Positions 1 to 6,401 are shown, counted from the stretch's first letter. The stretch: 8,217 nucleotides of DNA from Patescibacteria group bacterium (GCA_023487325.1 JAMDBS010000003.1:1-8217), one strand, 5' to 3'. Notes: generated by a model not told the origin, from the letters alone. Program-made: numbers and translations.

Positions 1-735
1 CTGAAAACAATAGTAAACCGTTCCAACAAGGCTTTAGCATTAGACTTTGATGGCACGATTACTAATGCAACAGCGGAAATGCCCAGTCATTGGGAACTAA
101 TTACCAATACCTTTTGCAACAAGAAAGGCAGAGAAGAACGAGAAAGAATTAAAGCGAGGTTTCTGCCATTGTTTCATAACGGCGAAATGGATCTTTTCTC
201 GGCCGAAAAGCTTATTTTGCAAACTTTAACAGTCTTCGCAGCCAACAAAATTACATTAAAAAAATTATGGAGATTAGCGGATAAAATTACGCCTCGACAA
301 GACCTTAATCGACTAACACAGATATTTTCCCCAAACTGTTTTGTCGTATCGTATGGCATTGTAAACTTTATTGAAATATATCTCAAATATTATGAACTAT
401 CAATTAACCCGATATATGGAATAAGATATCGCTTTAATCAATCATCGCGCGTAATAAATGGTATCTACCCACAAAGAACTCACATTAATAAGGATTTTTT
501 TATTGCAAAGTATGCATTTGAGCATGGCATTCCTCTTTGCAATATCATCACCATCACTGATTCCTTGTATGGTGATGCTAAAATGAGGATGAATGAAACT
601 CTCAATGTCTACTTAGAAAAGTGGCCGGAAAATACTGACTACTCAACTATCCCCAATTTGGATATGGTTATTCGCGGGGGGAGTTTCACGGAATTAGTAA
701 AATTATTAAATAAACTAAAAATTAACTCAACATAA
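1..735 (+). CDS. HAD-superfamily phosphatase/hydrolase, 5' end cut by window
   Basis: The frame is open from base 1, so the gene starts at or just before the window; 244 residues are visible. All four HAD signatures are present in order: motif I DFDGT near residues 15-19 (nucleophile D15, acid/base D17), motif II Ser117 in VVSYGI, motif III Lys164, and motif IV TDSLYGDAKM with acidic residues D187 and D192. An internal ATG at 79 would remove motif I, so it is not the start. HAD enzymes of this layout are usually soluble Mg-dependent phosphatases (phosphoserine-phosphatase-like fold with a helical cap at about residues 30-100). The substrate cannot be read from the sequence. A strong hairpin terminator follows the stop immediately, and the next gene is convergent, so this is the last gene of its unit. 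Family is confident; specific function is unknown. Confidence 0.85.
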   Translation: MKTIVNRSNKALALDFDGTITNATAEMPSHWELITNTFCNKKGREERERIKARFLPLFHNGEMDLFSAEKLILQTLTVFAANKITLKKLWRLADKITPRQDLNRLTQIFSPNCFVVSYGIVNFIEIYLKYYELSINPIYGIRYRFNQSSRVINGIYPQRTHINKDFFIAKYAFEHGIPLCNIITITDSLYGDAKMRMNETLNVYLEKWPENTDYSTIPNLDMVIRGGSFTELVKLLNKLKINST

Positions 736-763
736 AACAGCGCCGTAACTTGGCGCTGTTTTA
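733..763. terminator. Rho-independent terminator after the HAD gene
   Basis: AAAACAGCGCC pairs perfectly with GGCGCTGTTTT around a 7-nt loop (GTAACTT). The stem overlaps the TAA stop of the HAD gene and ends in a T-run. It is A/T-flanked on both sides, so it could also stop transcription arriving from thyX. Confidence 0.88.
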
Positions 764-777
764 AATTTTGAAACGTA

Positions 778-807
778 CAAAAGCGAAGGAGATGTCCCTC
801 GCTTTTG
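778..807 (-). terminator. Terminator downstream of thyX
   Basis: A 13-bp stem with one mismatch (CAAAAGCGA-AGGA against TCC-CTCGCTTTTG) and a 4-nt loop GATG starts 20 nt past the thyX stop. The descending arm carries TTTT on the minus strand. Together with the hairpin at 733-763 it separates the two converging units. Confidence 0.7.
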
Positions 808-827
808 GAAAACTCTTTATAAGAAAT

Positions 828-1553
828 TTATAAAACGTGTGATCTGACTTGAATTTTTCTATTTCTATCTGGCTTGCCGCAATTGAGCTTTCCCTCCCAG
901 CAAATTAGTTCTGTTTGACAGGGCGGACCGGCATATTTAAATATATCCGGGGCAACCTTCATTAATTCTTGATGCATTTTGTTGGCCAAAGCTCGAATCT
1001 CCCATTGGGCGCGATTGCACATGCGATGGCTTAAAAAGTTGAATAATGAACGGGCATTCATAGTAATAACTATTTTTGTTTCGGCGGCATTGGGCAAAAC
1101 AAAGCGCGCATCTTCCGGCGCAATGCCGGCCTTAACTAATAATCGATAAATCGCAAATTGTTGATCCATATTTTTTTGAAAAATTTTGAGAAGTTTTTTA
1201 TTAGCCAGAATAGCTGGCGGAACAATATAGCTGAAAGAATCACTTTTACGAAAATCAACATAACGCTGGGACTGCTGTGAATAAGAAGCAACTCGATGTC
1301 GCACCAACTGATGCGAACAGGCGCGCGAAATTCCCTCAACAGCAAAAGTAAAAACCGCATGTTCGATAGTGGAAGTATGGCCACTGGAGAGAACCTGCCT
1401 GATAAGTTTTTGCATTTTTTCGCGGCTGATTTTTTGCTTTAAATCTTTGGAACCAACCGGACTATAACATTGCCGAATGGCCGCGGCCACAATCTGTTGA
1501 GCGTCTTTGGTGTTGCCGATTAGTTCTACCTGCAATTTTGCAACTTTTGCCAT
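828..1553 (-). CDS. thyX: Flavin-dependent thymidylate synthase ThyX
   Basis: This 241-residue protein is a typical length for ThyX. It carries the family signature RHRX7S at residues 85-95 (RHRVASYSQQS), which binds FAD and dUMP, and the second conserved block NARSLFNFLSHR followed by CNRAQWEIR at 166-187. The known reaction is reductive methylation of dUMP to dTMP using methylenetetrahydrofolate, FADH2 and NAD(P)H; unlike ThyA it releases tetrahydrofolate and so does not require DHFR recycling. It is the last gene of the minus-strand operon. Its Shine-Dalgarno GGGAGGT lies inside the final codons of dut, 7 nt before the ATG, so the two genes are probably translationally coupled. No key residue is missing. 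Confidence 0.97.
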   Translation of the reverse strand: MAKVAKLQVELIGNTKDAQQIVAAAIRQCYSPVGSKDLKQKISREKMQKLIRQVLSSGHTSTIEHAVFTFAVEGISRACSHQLVRHRVASYSQQSQRYVDFRKSDSFSYIVPPAILANKKLLKIFQKNMDQQFAIYRLLVKAGIAPEDARFVLPNAAETKIVITMNARSLFNFLSHRMCNRAQWEIRALANKMHQELMKVAPDIFKYAGPPCQTELICWEGKLNCGKPDRNRKIQVRSHVL

Positions 1554-1558
1554 AATAT

Positions 1559-1987
1559 TTACCTCCCAGAACTGCCAAAACCCTTTTTGCCTCTGGTAGT
1601 TTTGGAAGTATCAAAAATTTCTTTAATTTTTACCTCTGAAATTTTTTTAATTAAAATTTGAGCGATTTTATCCCCGCGAGCCAGTGTCACTTTTGTATTC
1701 GATGTATTATACAACACCACCATCACTTCTCCGCGATAACCTGCATCGATAATGCCAGCCAAGACCGTGATGCCTGATTTTGCCGCCAGACCGCTTTTAT
1801 CACAAATATGTCCGTAATAGCCTCGGGGGATTTCCAAGGTTATGCCAGTCTTAAAAATGCCCCTTTCTCTGGGGTTAATTGTTTTTGCTTCAATGGTCGT
1901 AAGATCCAGTCCGGCATCACCCTCGTGAGCATAGCTAGGAAGCTGGGCAAATTTATTTAATTTTTTTACTTTCAAAATAGTCGGCAT
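1559..1987 (-). CDS. dut: dUTP diphosphatase (dUTPase)
   Basis: This 142-residue trimeric-type dUTPase shows all five family motifs: motif 1 DAGLDL (24-29), motif 2 DKSGLA (63-68), motif 3 GIIDAGYRGE (78-87) with the catalytic Asp and the uracil-binding Tyr, motif 4 RGDKIAQ (104-110), and the glycine-rich C-terminal motif 5 RGKKGFGSSG, whose Arg and Phe close over the nucleotide. The known reaction is dUTP to dUMP plus PPi, which keeps uracil out of DNA and feeds ThyX. Motif 2 has Asp-Lys where many family members have Pro-Arg before SGLA, a mild deviation. It lies 7 nt after the dCMP deaminase gene and its end carries the thyX RBS. Its own SD is weak (GTGA about 9 nt upstream), which fits translation driven by the upstream gene. 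Confidence 0.96.
   Translation of the reverse strand: MPTILKVKKLNKFAQLPSYAHEGDAGLDLTTIEAKTINPRERGIFKTGITLEIPRGYYGHICDKSGLAAKSGITVLAGIIDAGYRGEVMVVLYNTSNTKVTLARGDKIAQILIKKISEVKIKEIFDTSKTTRGKKGFGSSGR
1561..1567 (-). promoter_or_regulatory. thyX ribosome binding site embedded in the dut stop region
   Basis: On the minus strand the last dut codons read ...GGGAGGTAA. The GGGAGGT is a near-perfect anti-SD match, and the dut stop lies between it and the thyX ATG (spacer AAATATT). It fixes the thyX start and suggests coupling. Confidence 0.85.
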
Positions 1988-1994
1988 TTTATTA

Positions 1995-2489
1995 TCACAT
2001 ATCTTTATAGGTTTCCATCACATTTTCCAATACTTCCAATTTGACTCCTGTTTTTAAAAATAGTTCGGGGGTTAAACCAGCTCCATGATAATTGCGTTGG
2101 CAAACAACTCGTTTGATGCCAACAGTGACAATCATTTTGGCGCAAGTCAAGCAGGGCGCCATTTTGCAATAAAGCGTGGCTCCCTCCAAAGATATCCCCC
2201 GTTTAGCCGCCTGACAAATAGCGTTTTGCTCGGCATGAGTAGTGCGCACGCAATGTTGAGATATTTTGCCATCTTCATCAATTACTTTATGCAACAGATG
2301 CCCAACCTCGTCACAATGGCCGGTACCAGGCGGAGAACCAACATAGCCAGTGACCAAAATATATTTGTCTTTGACTATCACACAGCCGGCCTTGCCTCGA
2401 TCGCAAGTGCCTCGCTCAGCTACAGCGCCAACCATGTTAACAAAATATTCATCCCAACTAGGGCGTTTATTTGATTTTTTTCTTTCCAT
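1995..2489 (-). CDS. dCMP (deoxycytidylate) deaminase, ComEB/DCTD type
   Basis: This 164-residue zinc deaminase has the catalytic HAE (residues 85-87, in TTHAEQNAI) and the zinc-binding PCLTC (112-116). The N-terminal RPSWDEYF block and the GY-G-P-G-HC region (about 48-59) are typical of dCMP deaminases rather than cytidine deaminases. Known role: dCMP to dUMP, supplying the ThyX substrate. Extra cysteines at 29, 36, 59 and 80 could form the second, structural zinc site seen in some family members (inference). The start at 2489 lies 23 nt inside the upstream kinase gene, with a purine-rich AAAGAGAG serving as RBS. The position between the kinase and dut in one operon fits pyrimidine deoxynucleotide metabolism. 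Confidence 0.94.
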   Translation of the reverse strand: MERKKSNKRPSWDEYFVNMVGAVAERGTCDRGKAGCVIVKDKYILVTGYVGSPPGTGHCDEVGHLLHKVIDEDGKISQHCVRTTHAEQNAICQAAKRGISLEGATLYCKMAPCLTCAKMIVTVGIKRVVCQRNYHGAGLTPELFLKTGVKLEVLENVMETYKDM

Positions 2490-3033
2490 ATACTCTCTTT
2501 AAAATTTCATCAACTTTCTTGTTTAATTCCGCTATTGAACCATCGTTTTCCAAATGATAATTGGCCTCTTTCATACATTGGGAAATATTTTGCGTGTTTT
2601 TGCCCAATTGACCAAACATTTCTTTTTTTTCACGCTCAATTAATGATTCTAAAGTCAGTGAATCACCAGGCCGTTTTCTTTTTAACATTCTTTCAAATCT
2701 CATCTTGATCGGCGCATCCACAGCAATTAACAGACCATCTGACAAATCTCTGACATATTGCGCTTCTTCTGGCTGACGGATACCAGTGATGGCTTTATTT
2801 TTGGATTTTAATCTTGAAATAGCAGCTTTAATTAAAAAACCCCTGCCTTTTTCGCGGCGTAATTTATTGCCCATTTCCCTTTGAGCATCACGAGTGTTGG
2901 GCCAACCGGCAGCCTTGGCAAATTCGCGCACAATATCGCCGGTGCCGATAGAAGTAAAGCCGTATTTTTTGACTAAATGTTCGGCAATGGTGTCTTTACC
3001 AGACCCCAATGTGCCGGTAATTCCGATAATCAT
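2467..3033 (-). CDS. P-loop nucleotide kinase-like protein (CoaE/dNMP-kinase superfamily)
   Basis: This 188-residue protein begins with a Walker A loop GTLGSGKDT (7-15). It also has an ITGIRQPEEAQYV segment (82-94) resembling the acceptor-site strand of NMP kinases, an Arg/Lys-rich lid-like stretch (about 112-122), and a C-terminal ANYHLENDGSIAELNKKV block resembling dephospho-CoA kinases and their archaeal relatives. It could therefore be annotated as dephospho-CoA kinase-like. As first gene of an operon with dCMP deaminase, dut and thyX, a deoxynucleoside monophosphate kinase role is plausible, but that rests on context alone. The SD (GCGGGG, 6 nt before ATG) is mediocre. A 5-codon upstream ORF ends with a TGA that overlaps this ATG. 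Superfamily is sure; substrate is not. Confidence 0.8.
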   Translation of the reverse strand: MIIGITGTLGSGKDTIAEHLVKKYGFTSIGTGDIVREFAKAAGWPNTRDAQREMGNKLRREKGRGFLIKAAISRLKSKNKAITGIRQPEEAQYVRDLSDGLLIAVDAPIKMRFERMLKRKRPGDSLTLESLIEREKKEMFGQLGKNTQNISQCMKEANYHLENDGSIAELNKKVDEILKRVYGKKKIK

Positions 3034-3068
3034 TTTTGGCCCCGCATGAATCCACCGATCAGGCGGAT
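3030..3068 (-). promoter_or_regulatory. 5' leader with hairpin and 5-codon upstream ORF
   Basis: On the minus strand ATCCGCC pairs with GGTGGAT (one G-U) around TGATC at 3050-3068. Just downstream a mini-ORF, ATG CGG GGC CAA AAA TGA (3030-3047), ends so that its TGA overlaps the ATG of the kinase gene. It has no clear SD. It could couple or attenuate initiation, but may be chance. Confidence 0.3.
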
Positions 3069-3092
3069 ACTTAATTTATTCAGTCTAATCTA

Positions 3093-3121
3093 ACAATAGT
3101 GTAATTATTTTTCTTTGTCAA
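3093..3121 (-). promoter_or_regulatory. Sigma-70-type promoter of the kinase/deaminase/dut/thyX operon
   Basis: On the minus strand a perfect -35 TTGACA (3116-3121) is followed after 17 nt by TATTGT (3093-3098, 4/6 match to the -10 consensus). The predicted start leaves a leader of about 55 nt. The -35 box overlaps the U-tract of the tmk terminator. Confidence 0.65.
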
Positions 3122-3122
3122 A

Positions 3123-3147
3123 AATCGGCCGCGGTTAGCGACCGATT
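3123..3147 (-). terminator. Rho-independent terminator of tmk
   Basis: On the minus strand AATCGGTCGC pairs with GCGGCCGATT (10 bp, one U-G) around TAACC. It is followed by a short T-run and begins 6 nt past the tmk stop. Confidence 0.75.
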
Positions 3148-3153
3148 ATATGC

Positions 3154-3855
3154 CTACATTACAATTGGTTTTACAACCTGCCAGATCTCAGCTGCAATAT
3201 CTTCGGGTGTGCGCAACTGCCCTTTCGGTGCGCAATTGATGATATCCCAATGATATTTTTTAGCAACATAGAGAAATGCTCGAGCAGCAGCCTGTAAATG
3301 TTTAAGATCGGCTTCGTGAATATCTCGTTTTTTTCCTGCGAGATATTCTCTTTCTCCTTTTTTGTCAACCAGACCTTGCCCAATTTTTGGCTGAATATAT
3401 AACAAAATATTCTTGTCTGGTCTGGGGATGCCCAATTTGTTGTATTCCAGATCTTCAATCCATTTTAAGAATTCATCTCTTTTTTTTCTGTCTTTAATTT
3501 TTCCGGCCTGATGACCCATATTGGCTGTGGTATATCGATTAGATAAAACAACTTTACCTGTTTGTAGCCATTTTTTGATTTGATTAGATGCCGCAAAGCG
3601 ATCAACTGCGTATAAGATTGAAGCTTTGTATGGACCTACTTCTTCAGCAGTACCAAATTTACCATTCAAATAATCTGCCACCATGGCTGCGCTTTTCTGG
3701 CCATATCTGGGAAAACCAATCCCTAATACTGCGATTCCTAGTGCTGTCAATTTGTTATACAAAATATTACTCTGGGTCTCTTTCCCACTACCATCGGTGC
3801 CGTCAATAACAATGAGTAAACCCTTCTTATGTTTTGTTAAGTTGCATTTTGCCAT
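3154..3855 (-). CDS. tmk: Thymidylate kinase (dTMP kinase)
   Basis: This 233-residue protein has the Walker A loop GTDGSGKET (19-27), a FPRY block (48-51) where dTMP kinases bind the acceptor, AVDRFAAS (83-90), and SNRYTTANMGHQAGK (105-119) in place of the usual DRY region. Known reaction: dTMP + ATP to dTDP + ADP, the step after ThyX. The start at 3855 (MAKCN) is chosen because GGAGGG lies 3 nt upstream. An ATG 33 nt further upstream has no SD and overlaps the -10 box of the predicted promoter. The Asp of DRY is Asn (N106). An insertion-like stretch at about 115-150 makes the protein longer than the usual ~205-215 residues. It is transcribed alone, with promoter and terminator on either side. 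Confidence 0.88.
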   Translation of the reverse strand: MAKCNLTKHKKGLLIVIDGTDGSGKETQSNILYNKLTALGIAVLGIGFPRYGQKSAAMVADYLNGKFGTAEEVGPYKASILYAVDRFAASNQIKKWLQTGKVVLSNRYTTANMGHQAGKIKDRKKRDEFLKWIEDLEYNKLGIPRPDKNILLYIQPKIGQGLVDKKGEREYLAGKKRDIHEADLKHLQAAARAFLYVAKKYHWDIINCAPKGQLRTPEDIAAEIWQVVKPIVM

Positions 3856-3883
3856 AAGCCCTCCAAATATTGAATTCATTTTA

Positions 3884-3912
3884 AACATATCAGCACTTTA
3901 ATTAATTGTCAA
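3884..3912 (-). promoter_or_regulatory. Promoter of tmk
   Basis: On the minus strand TTGACA (3907-3912, perfect) and TATGTT (3884-3889, 4/6) are 17 nt apart. The predicted transcription start is near 3877, giving a leader of about 20 nt that holds the GGAGGG site. Confidence 0.6.
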
Positions 3913-3932
3913 AATTGGGTAGAATAGGAATT

Positions 3933-4350
3933 AGTTATCAGTTGTCAGTTTTCAGTGATCAGCTTATAGGGAGGCGAACATGCAAAATTTTAGAAAATTA
4001 AAAGTTTGGGATAGATCGATTGAATTTACTACAAAAATATATAAATTGACAGAAAATTTTCCTAAATCTGAAATGTACGGTCTCGTCTCTCAAATAAGAA
4101 GAGCGGCGGTTAGTATTTCTTTAAACATAGCCGAAGGATGTGGTTGTCACACCAAGATTGAATTCAAAAGATTTCTTATTATAGCCCTGAGGTCTTGTTA
4201 CGAGATGGTTTCTGCTTTAGAAATATCCAAAAGACTACAATACGGCAACGAATTAGAACTTGATAAATTATTCCGCGAAGACGACGAGATATCTGCCATG
4301 ATAAATGGCTTGATCAAAAAACTGTAAACTGATAACTGTAGACTGAAGAC
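3933..4350 (+). mobile_element. Putative mobile cassette: bS23 gene between inverted AACTG-type repeats
   Basis: AGTTATCAGTTGTCAGT at 3933-3949 matches the reverse complement of 4321-4337 (AGTTATCAGTTTACAGT) at 15 of 17 positions, and CAGT/ACTG motifs extend the similarity to about 3963 and 4350. The repeats enclose only the four-helix-bundle gene. Such flanks look like terminal inverted repeats, but no transposase is encoded and no clear target duplication is visible. The mobile status is an inference. Confidence 0.4.
3980..4327 (+). CDS. Four-helix-bundle protein, bS23 / 23S-rRNA intervening-sequence family
   Basis: This 115-residue protein carries the family hallmarks: an N-terminal F-x2-L-x-VW (residues 4-10), FPKSEMYGLVSQIRRA (27-42), SISLNIAEG (45-53), and FKRFLIIALRSCYE (62-75), ending in GLIKKL. 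A strong SD (GGGAGG, 5 nt spacer) fixes the start. Members are encoded in 23S rRNA intervening sequences of some bacteria and scattered through CPR genomes; the fold is shared with the Avd accessory protein of diversity-generating retroelements. Their function is not settled, and no reverse transcriptase is present here. It is enclosed by inverted repeats and lies 29 nt upstream of smpB in the same orientation, where it may have displaced the native smpB leader. Confidence 0.93.
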   Translation: MQNFRKLKVWDRSIEFTTKIYKLTENFPKSEMYGLVSQIRRAAVSISLNIAEGCGCHTKIEFKRFLIIALRSCYEMVSALEISKRLQYGNELELDKLFREDDEISAMINGLIKKL

Positions 4351-4356
4351 TATCAT

Positions 4357-4851
4357 ATGAAAATTTTTGCTGAAAATAAGAAAGCTTATCACAACTACGA
4401 GATTATAGAGACCTACGAAGCGGGTCTTGTTTTGCGTGGCGCGGAAATCAAAGCCATCCGCGCCGGTAAAATAAATATCGCCGGCTCCCATGCTAAAATA
4501 CTGCAATCAGTTAACAGTCCAAAGTCTTCGCGGAATAATAATAAAACTGAAAACTGGAAACTGAAAACTGGAAACTCCCCCGAATTATTCTTAATTAATG
4601 CCAACATCCAAACTCCCGACAAAGAAAACGCCACTCGAACCAGAAAATTACTAATGCATCGAACGGAAATTAATAAACTAATTGGCAAGACTCAGCAAAA
4701 AGGCTTAACTTTAGTCCCGCTAAAAATTTATTTAAAAAACGGCCGGGCCAAGATTGCTCTCGGCCTCGGCCGCGGTAAAAAGATCTACGACAAACGCGAG
4801 GATATCAAGAAAAAAGATCTCAAAAGGCAAAGGGAAAGAGGGATGGAATGA
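4357..4851 (+). CDS. smpB: SsrA-binding protein SmpB with an in-frame insertion
   Basis: The 164-residue protein matches SmpB from end to end: IFAENKKAYHNYEI (3-16), ETYEAGLVLRGAEIKAIRAGK (18-38), RTRKLLMHRTEINKLIGK (94-111), KGLTLVPLKIYLKNGRAK (115-132), and a basic tail KKIYDKREDIKKKDLKRQRER. It binds the tRNA-like domain of tmRNA and delivers it to stalled ribosomes; the tail occupies the empty mRNA channel. Where other SmpBs go straight from the SHAKI strand to ELFLINANI, this one has about 25 extra polar residues (50-75), encoded by AACTG-type repeat DNA. The insertion falls in a loop and keeps the frame, so function is probably retained. No convincing SD precedes the ATG. The partner ssrA lies 2 kb downstream on the opposite strand. 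Confidence 0.93.
   Translation: MKIFAENKKAYHNYEIIETYEAGLVLRGAEIKAIRAGKINIAGSHAKILQSVNSPKSSRNNNKTENWKLKTGNSPELFLINANIQTPDKENATRTRKLLMHRTEINKLIGKTQQKGLTLVPLKIYLKNGRAKIALGLGRGKKIYDKREDIKKKDLKRQRERGME
4504..4578 (+). repeat. AACTG-type repeat insertion inside smpB
   Basis: About 75 nt interrupt the conserved SmpB coding sequence in frame. They contain ATCAGTTAACAGT (4506-4518, 12/13 to the reverse complement of the bS23 right flank 4321-4333). Next comes GTCTTCGCGGAATAAT (4524-4539), an exact 16-nt reverse complement of bS23 bases 4267-4282. Then follows a perfect tandem duplication of AAACTGAAAACTGG (4544-4571). The order of segments equals that of the bS23 cassette read in reverse. Confidence 0.65.
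4792..4840 (+). repeat. smpB 3'-end direct repeat, copy 1
   Basis: These 49 nt at the end of smpB recur at 6493-6541 with 44 identities; the five differences are all transitions. Copy 1 is in the functional gene; copy 2 lies 1.7 kb away in the same orientation. Confidence 0.85.
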
Positions 4852-4855
4852 AAAA

Positions 4856-4886
4856 TGCCCGAGGTATTCCTCGGGCACAATTTTTT
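4856..4886. terminator. Bidirectional terminator between smpB and the cysteine-rich gene
   Basis: TGCCCGAGG pairs perfectly with CCTCGGGCA around TATT. TTTTTT follows three bases after the stem on the + strand, and the run of A before the stem gives a T-run for the minus strand, so it serves both converging genes. Confidence 0.88.
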
Positions 4887-4914
4887 CTATTCTTTCGAAC
4901 AGATGGTTTTAATA

Positions 4915-6360
4915 TCATATCCATCTGTCTGCAAGATTTCTGTGGCATCCAAAATCATCCTTTTCTGCATTGTCTATTATGGTATTGCTCCATTTGATTA
5001 TCTGGATCGGCTGATCAACGATTGCCTCTCTCCTGGCCACAATTTTACTGCGCAATCCGCAGATTTTTTGCTCCAGGCTCGAACGAGCAGCTTTCAACGC
5101 CTCGGGCAAAGTTTTGGCGCAGGTGATTATTGTCTTGCCCTTGAGGACGAGAAAGTTGATGACAGGGTCATGGTGATTTTTGAATCGATGTTCAATTTCT
5201 AATTCAGCCACCTTGGCACAAGTGAAGCAATTAATCTGCAAAATGGTAGGGATACGAACTGTTTGTAGCGCCCAACCAGTGGAGTCAGGCTCTTCTTTGG
5301 TTATAAAACCGGTCTCCTTTGAACAAGTAACATTACCCTGACAACTTGGGCAAGTCTGGACCGAGATTACTTCCTGGATTGTCGGGATTATGACCTTGGC
5401 AATATCCGGAACGCATTTTGTGCATCCTCTGATCAAATCAGTTATCACCTCGTGGCAATTAGGACAACATATTGCGTAATTCTTGCAGGCTTTACCTTCG
5501 GCATAAACCTCAATAGGCGGTTGCTTTTCGCAAAAACCAACCAGACCTGCTTTAGGTTTAAAATGTGCGCAGGTTCGACATTGATGCAGTGCTTCTGAAT
5601 TATTTTTGGGCGATGACACTCCTTCTTTGTCTGGCAAGGGCGCAGCATCCTTACTTGCAGACTTTTTTAAATATATTTTGGCAGCTGCAATGTTGCCCAG
5701 ATCAGAAGGAATTTGCGTCACTTGATCTTTGGCTATTAATAGCCGTGTGTCAGGCCACTGTTTGCTGGGCAAACCTATTCTTATTATTGCATTTTTCTTA
5801 TCTCTGGCCATCACGTGCCAGCCGCAGCCATCTCTGCCGTGGTAAAACACAAAATGAGAATTTTGTCCGGTTTTTTTTGTTTGGGAAAAAAGTCCAGCTG
5901 AATCTCTGCATATTATACCTTTGAAACCCAAAAAATTCATTAAAGTGCTGACAACTTCTTTCCCCGCATAGTTACCGTTGTACATTTCCACAGCAGATAA
6001 TTTAAATCCTTCAGGGATTTTCGCGTTCTCAATAATAGAAATTAAATTATCTAAGTGATGATAACTGGTGATAGCAAGCAGCTTCTTATTTTTTAATATG
6101 CTCAACATAAACTGATAGCCAATCCCAATCTGATCAATTTGTTCGAGCAGCCAAATCACTATCCCAGATTTGCCGAGATATTCTTCATCGCCAAATTTGC
6201 ATTTTCTTTTCTCGACAATTTCATCTACCAAAAATTTCTTTTGTTCAAGTGACAGCTCTTTACCCAATAATAACTCCTTGGGCCATTCATATCTTTGCAC
6301 ATCAATCAGAGTAAGCGCCTGAGCCAACATCTGCTCGGTGCTAAATTTTCCTTTTCCCAT
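4915..6360 (-). CDS. Unrecognised cysteine-rich protein with three putative zinc-ribbon sites
   Basis: I do not recognise this 481-residue protein. Residues 1-230 form a soluble, mixed region without obvious signal peptide or membrane segment. A low-complexity linker (about 231-258) leads to a cysteine-rich part. Its likely metal sites are CRTC (261-264) with C277 and C292; CPNC (299-302) with CTKC (313-316); and CPSC (337-340) with CFTC (378-381). C346 may also contribute. The first block resembles small Cys4 modules with pattern CxxC-G-x-C-C; the others look like classical zinc ribbons. A Lys/Arg-rich helical region (about 415-447) follows. The start is fixed by GGGAGGT, 8 nt before ATG. 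It has its own promoter and shares a terminator with smpB. It occupies the interval between two copies of the smpB 3' end, so it may be an insertion. A nucleic-acid or protein-binding role is possible but unproven. Confidence 0.85.
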   Translation of the reverse strand: MGKGKFSTEQMLAQALTLIDVQRYEWPKELLLGKELSLEQKKFLVDEIVEKRKCKFGDEEYLGKSGIVIWLLEQIDQIGIGYQFMLSILKNKKLLAITSYHHLDNLISIIENAKIPEGFKLSAVEMYNGNYAGKEVVSTLMNFLGFKGIICRDSAGLFSQTKKTGQNSHFVFYHGRDGCGWHVMARDKKNAIIRIGLPSKQWPDTRLLIAKDQVTQIPSDLGNIAAAKIYLKKSASKDAAPLPDKEGVSSPKNNSEALHQCRTCAHFKPKAGLVGFCEKQPPIEVYAEGKACKNYAICCPNCHEVITDLIRGCTKCVPDIAKVIIPTIQEVISVQTCPSCQGNVTCSKETGFITKEEPDSTGWALQTVRIPTILQINCFTCAKVAELEIEHRFKNHHDPVINFLVLKGKTIITCAKTLPEALKAARSSLEQKICGLRSKIVARREAIVDQPIQIIKWSNTIIDNAEKDDFGCHRNLADRWI

Positions 6361-6401
6361 GTTAATGTACCTCCCAAAATCAGCGTTTCATTCTCGTAGT
6401 A

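Noticed and set aside
3856..3888. Upstream ATG start for tmk, adding 11 residues
   Set aside because: It has no SD and overlaps the -10 box of the predicted promoter, whereas the ATG at 3855 has GGAGGG just upstream.
3980..4327. Annotating the four-helix-bundle gene as a true ribosomal protein S23
   Set aside because: The family name comes from its location in 23S rRNA intervening sequences; nothing here links it to the ribosome, and it is not next to rRNA.
3980..4350. A diversity-generating retroelement, because Avd shares the four-helix-bundle fold
   Set aside because: There is no reverse transcriptase, template repeat or adenine-biased variable repeat in the window.
4855..5202. A 115-codon + strand open frame after smpB
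   Set aside because: It is antisense to the cysteine-rich gene, begins inside a terminator hairpin and has no SD.
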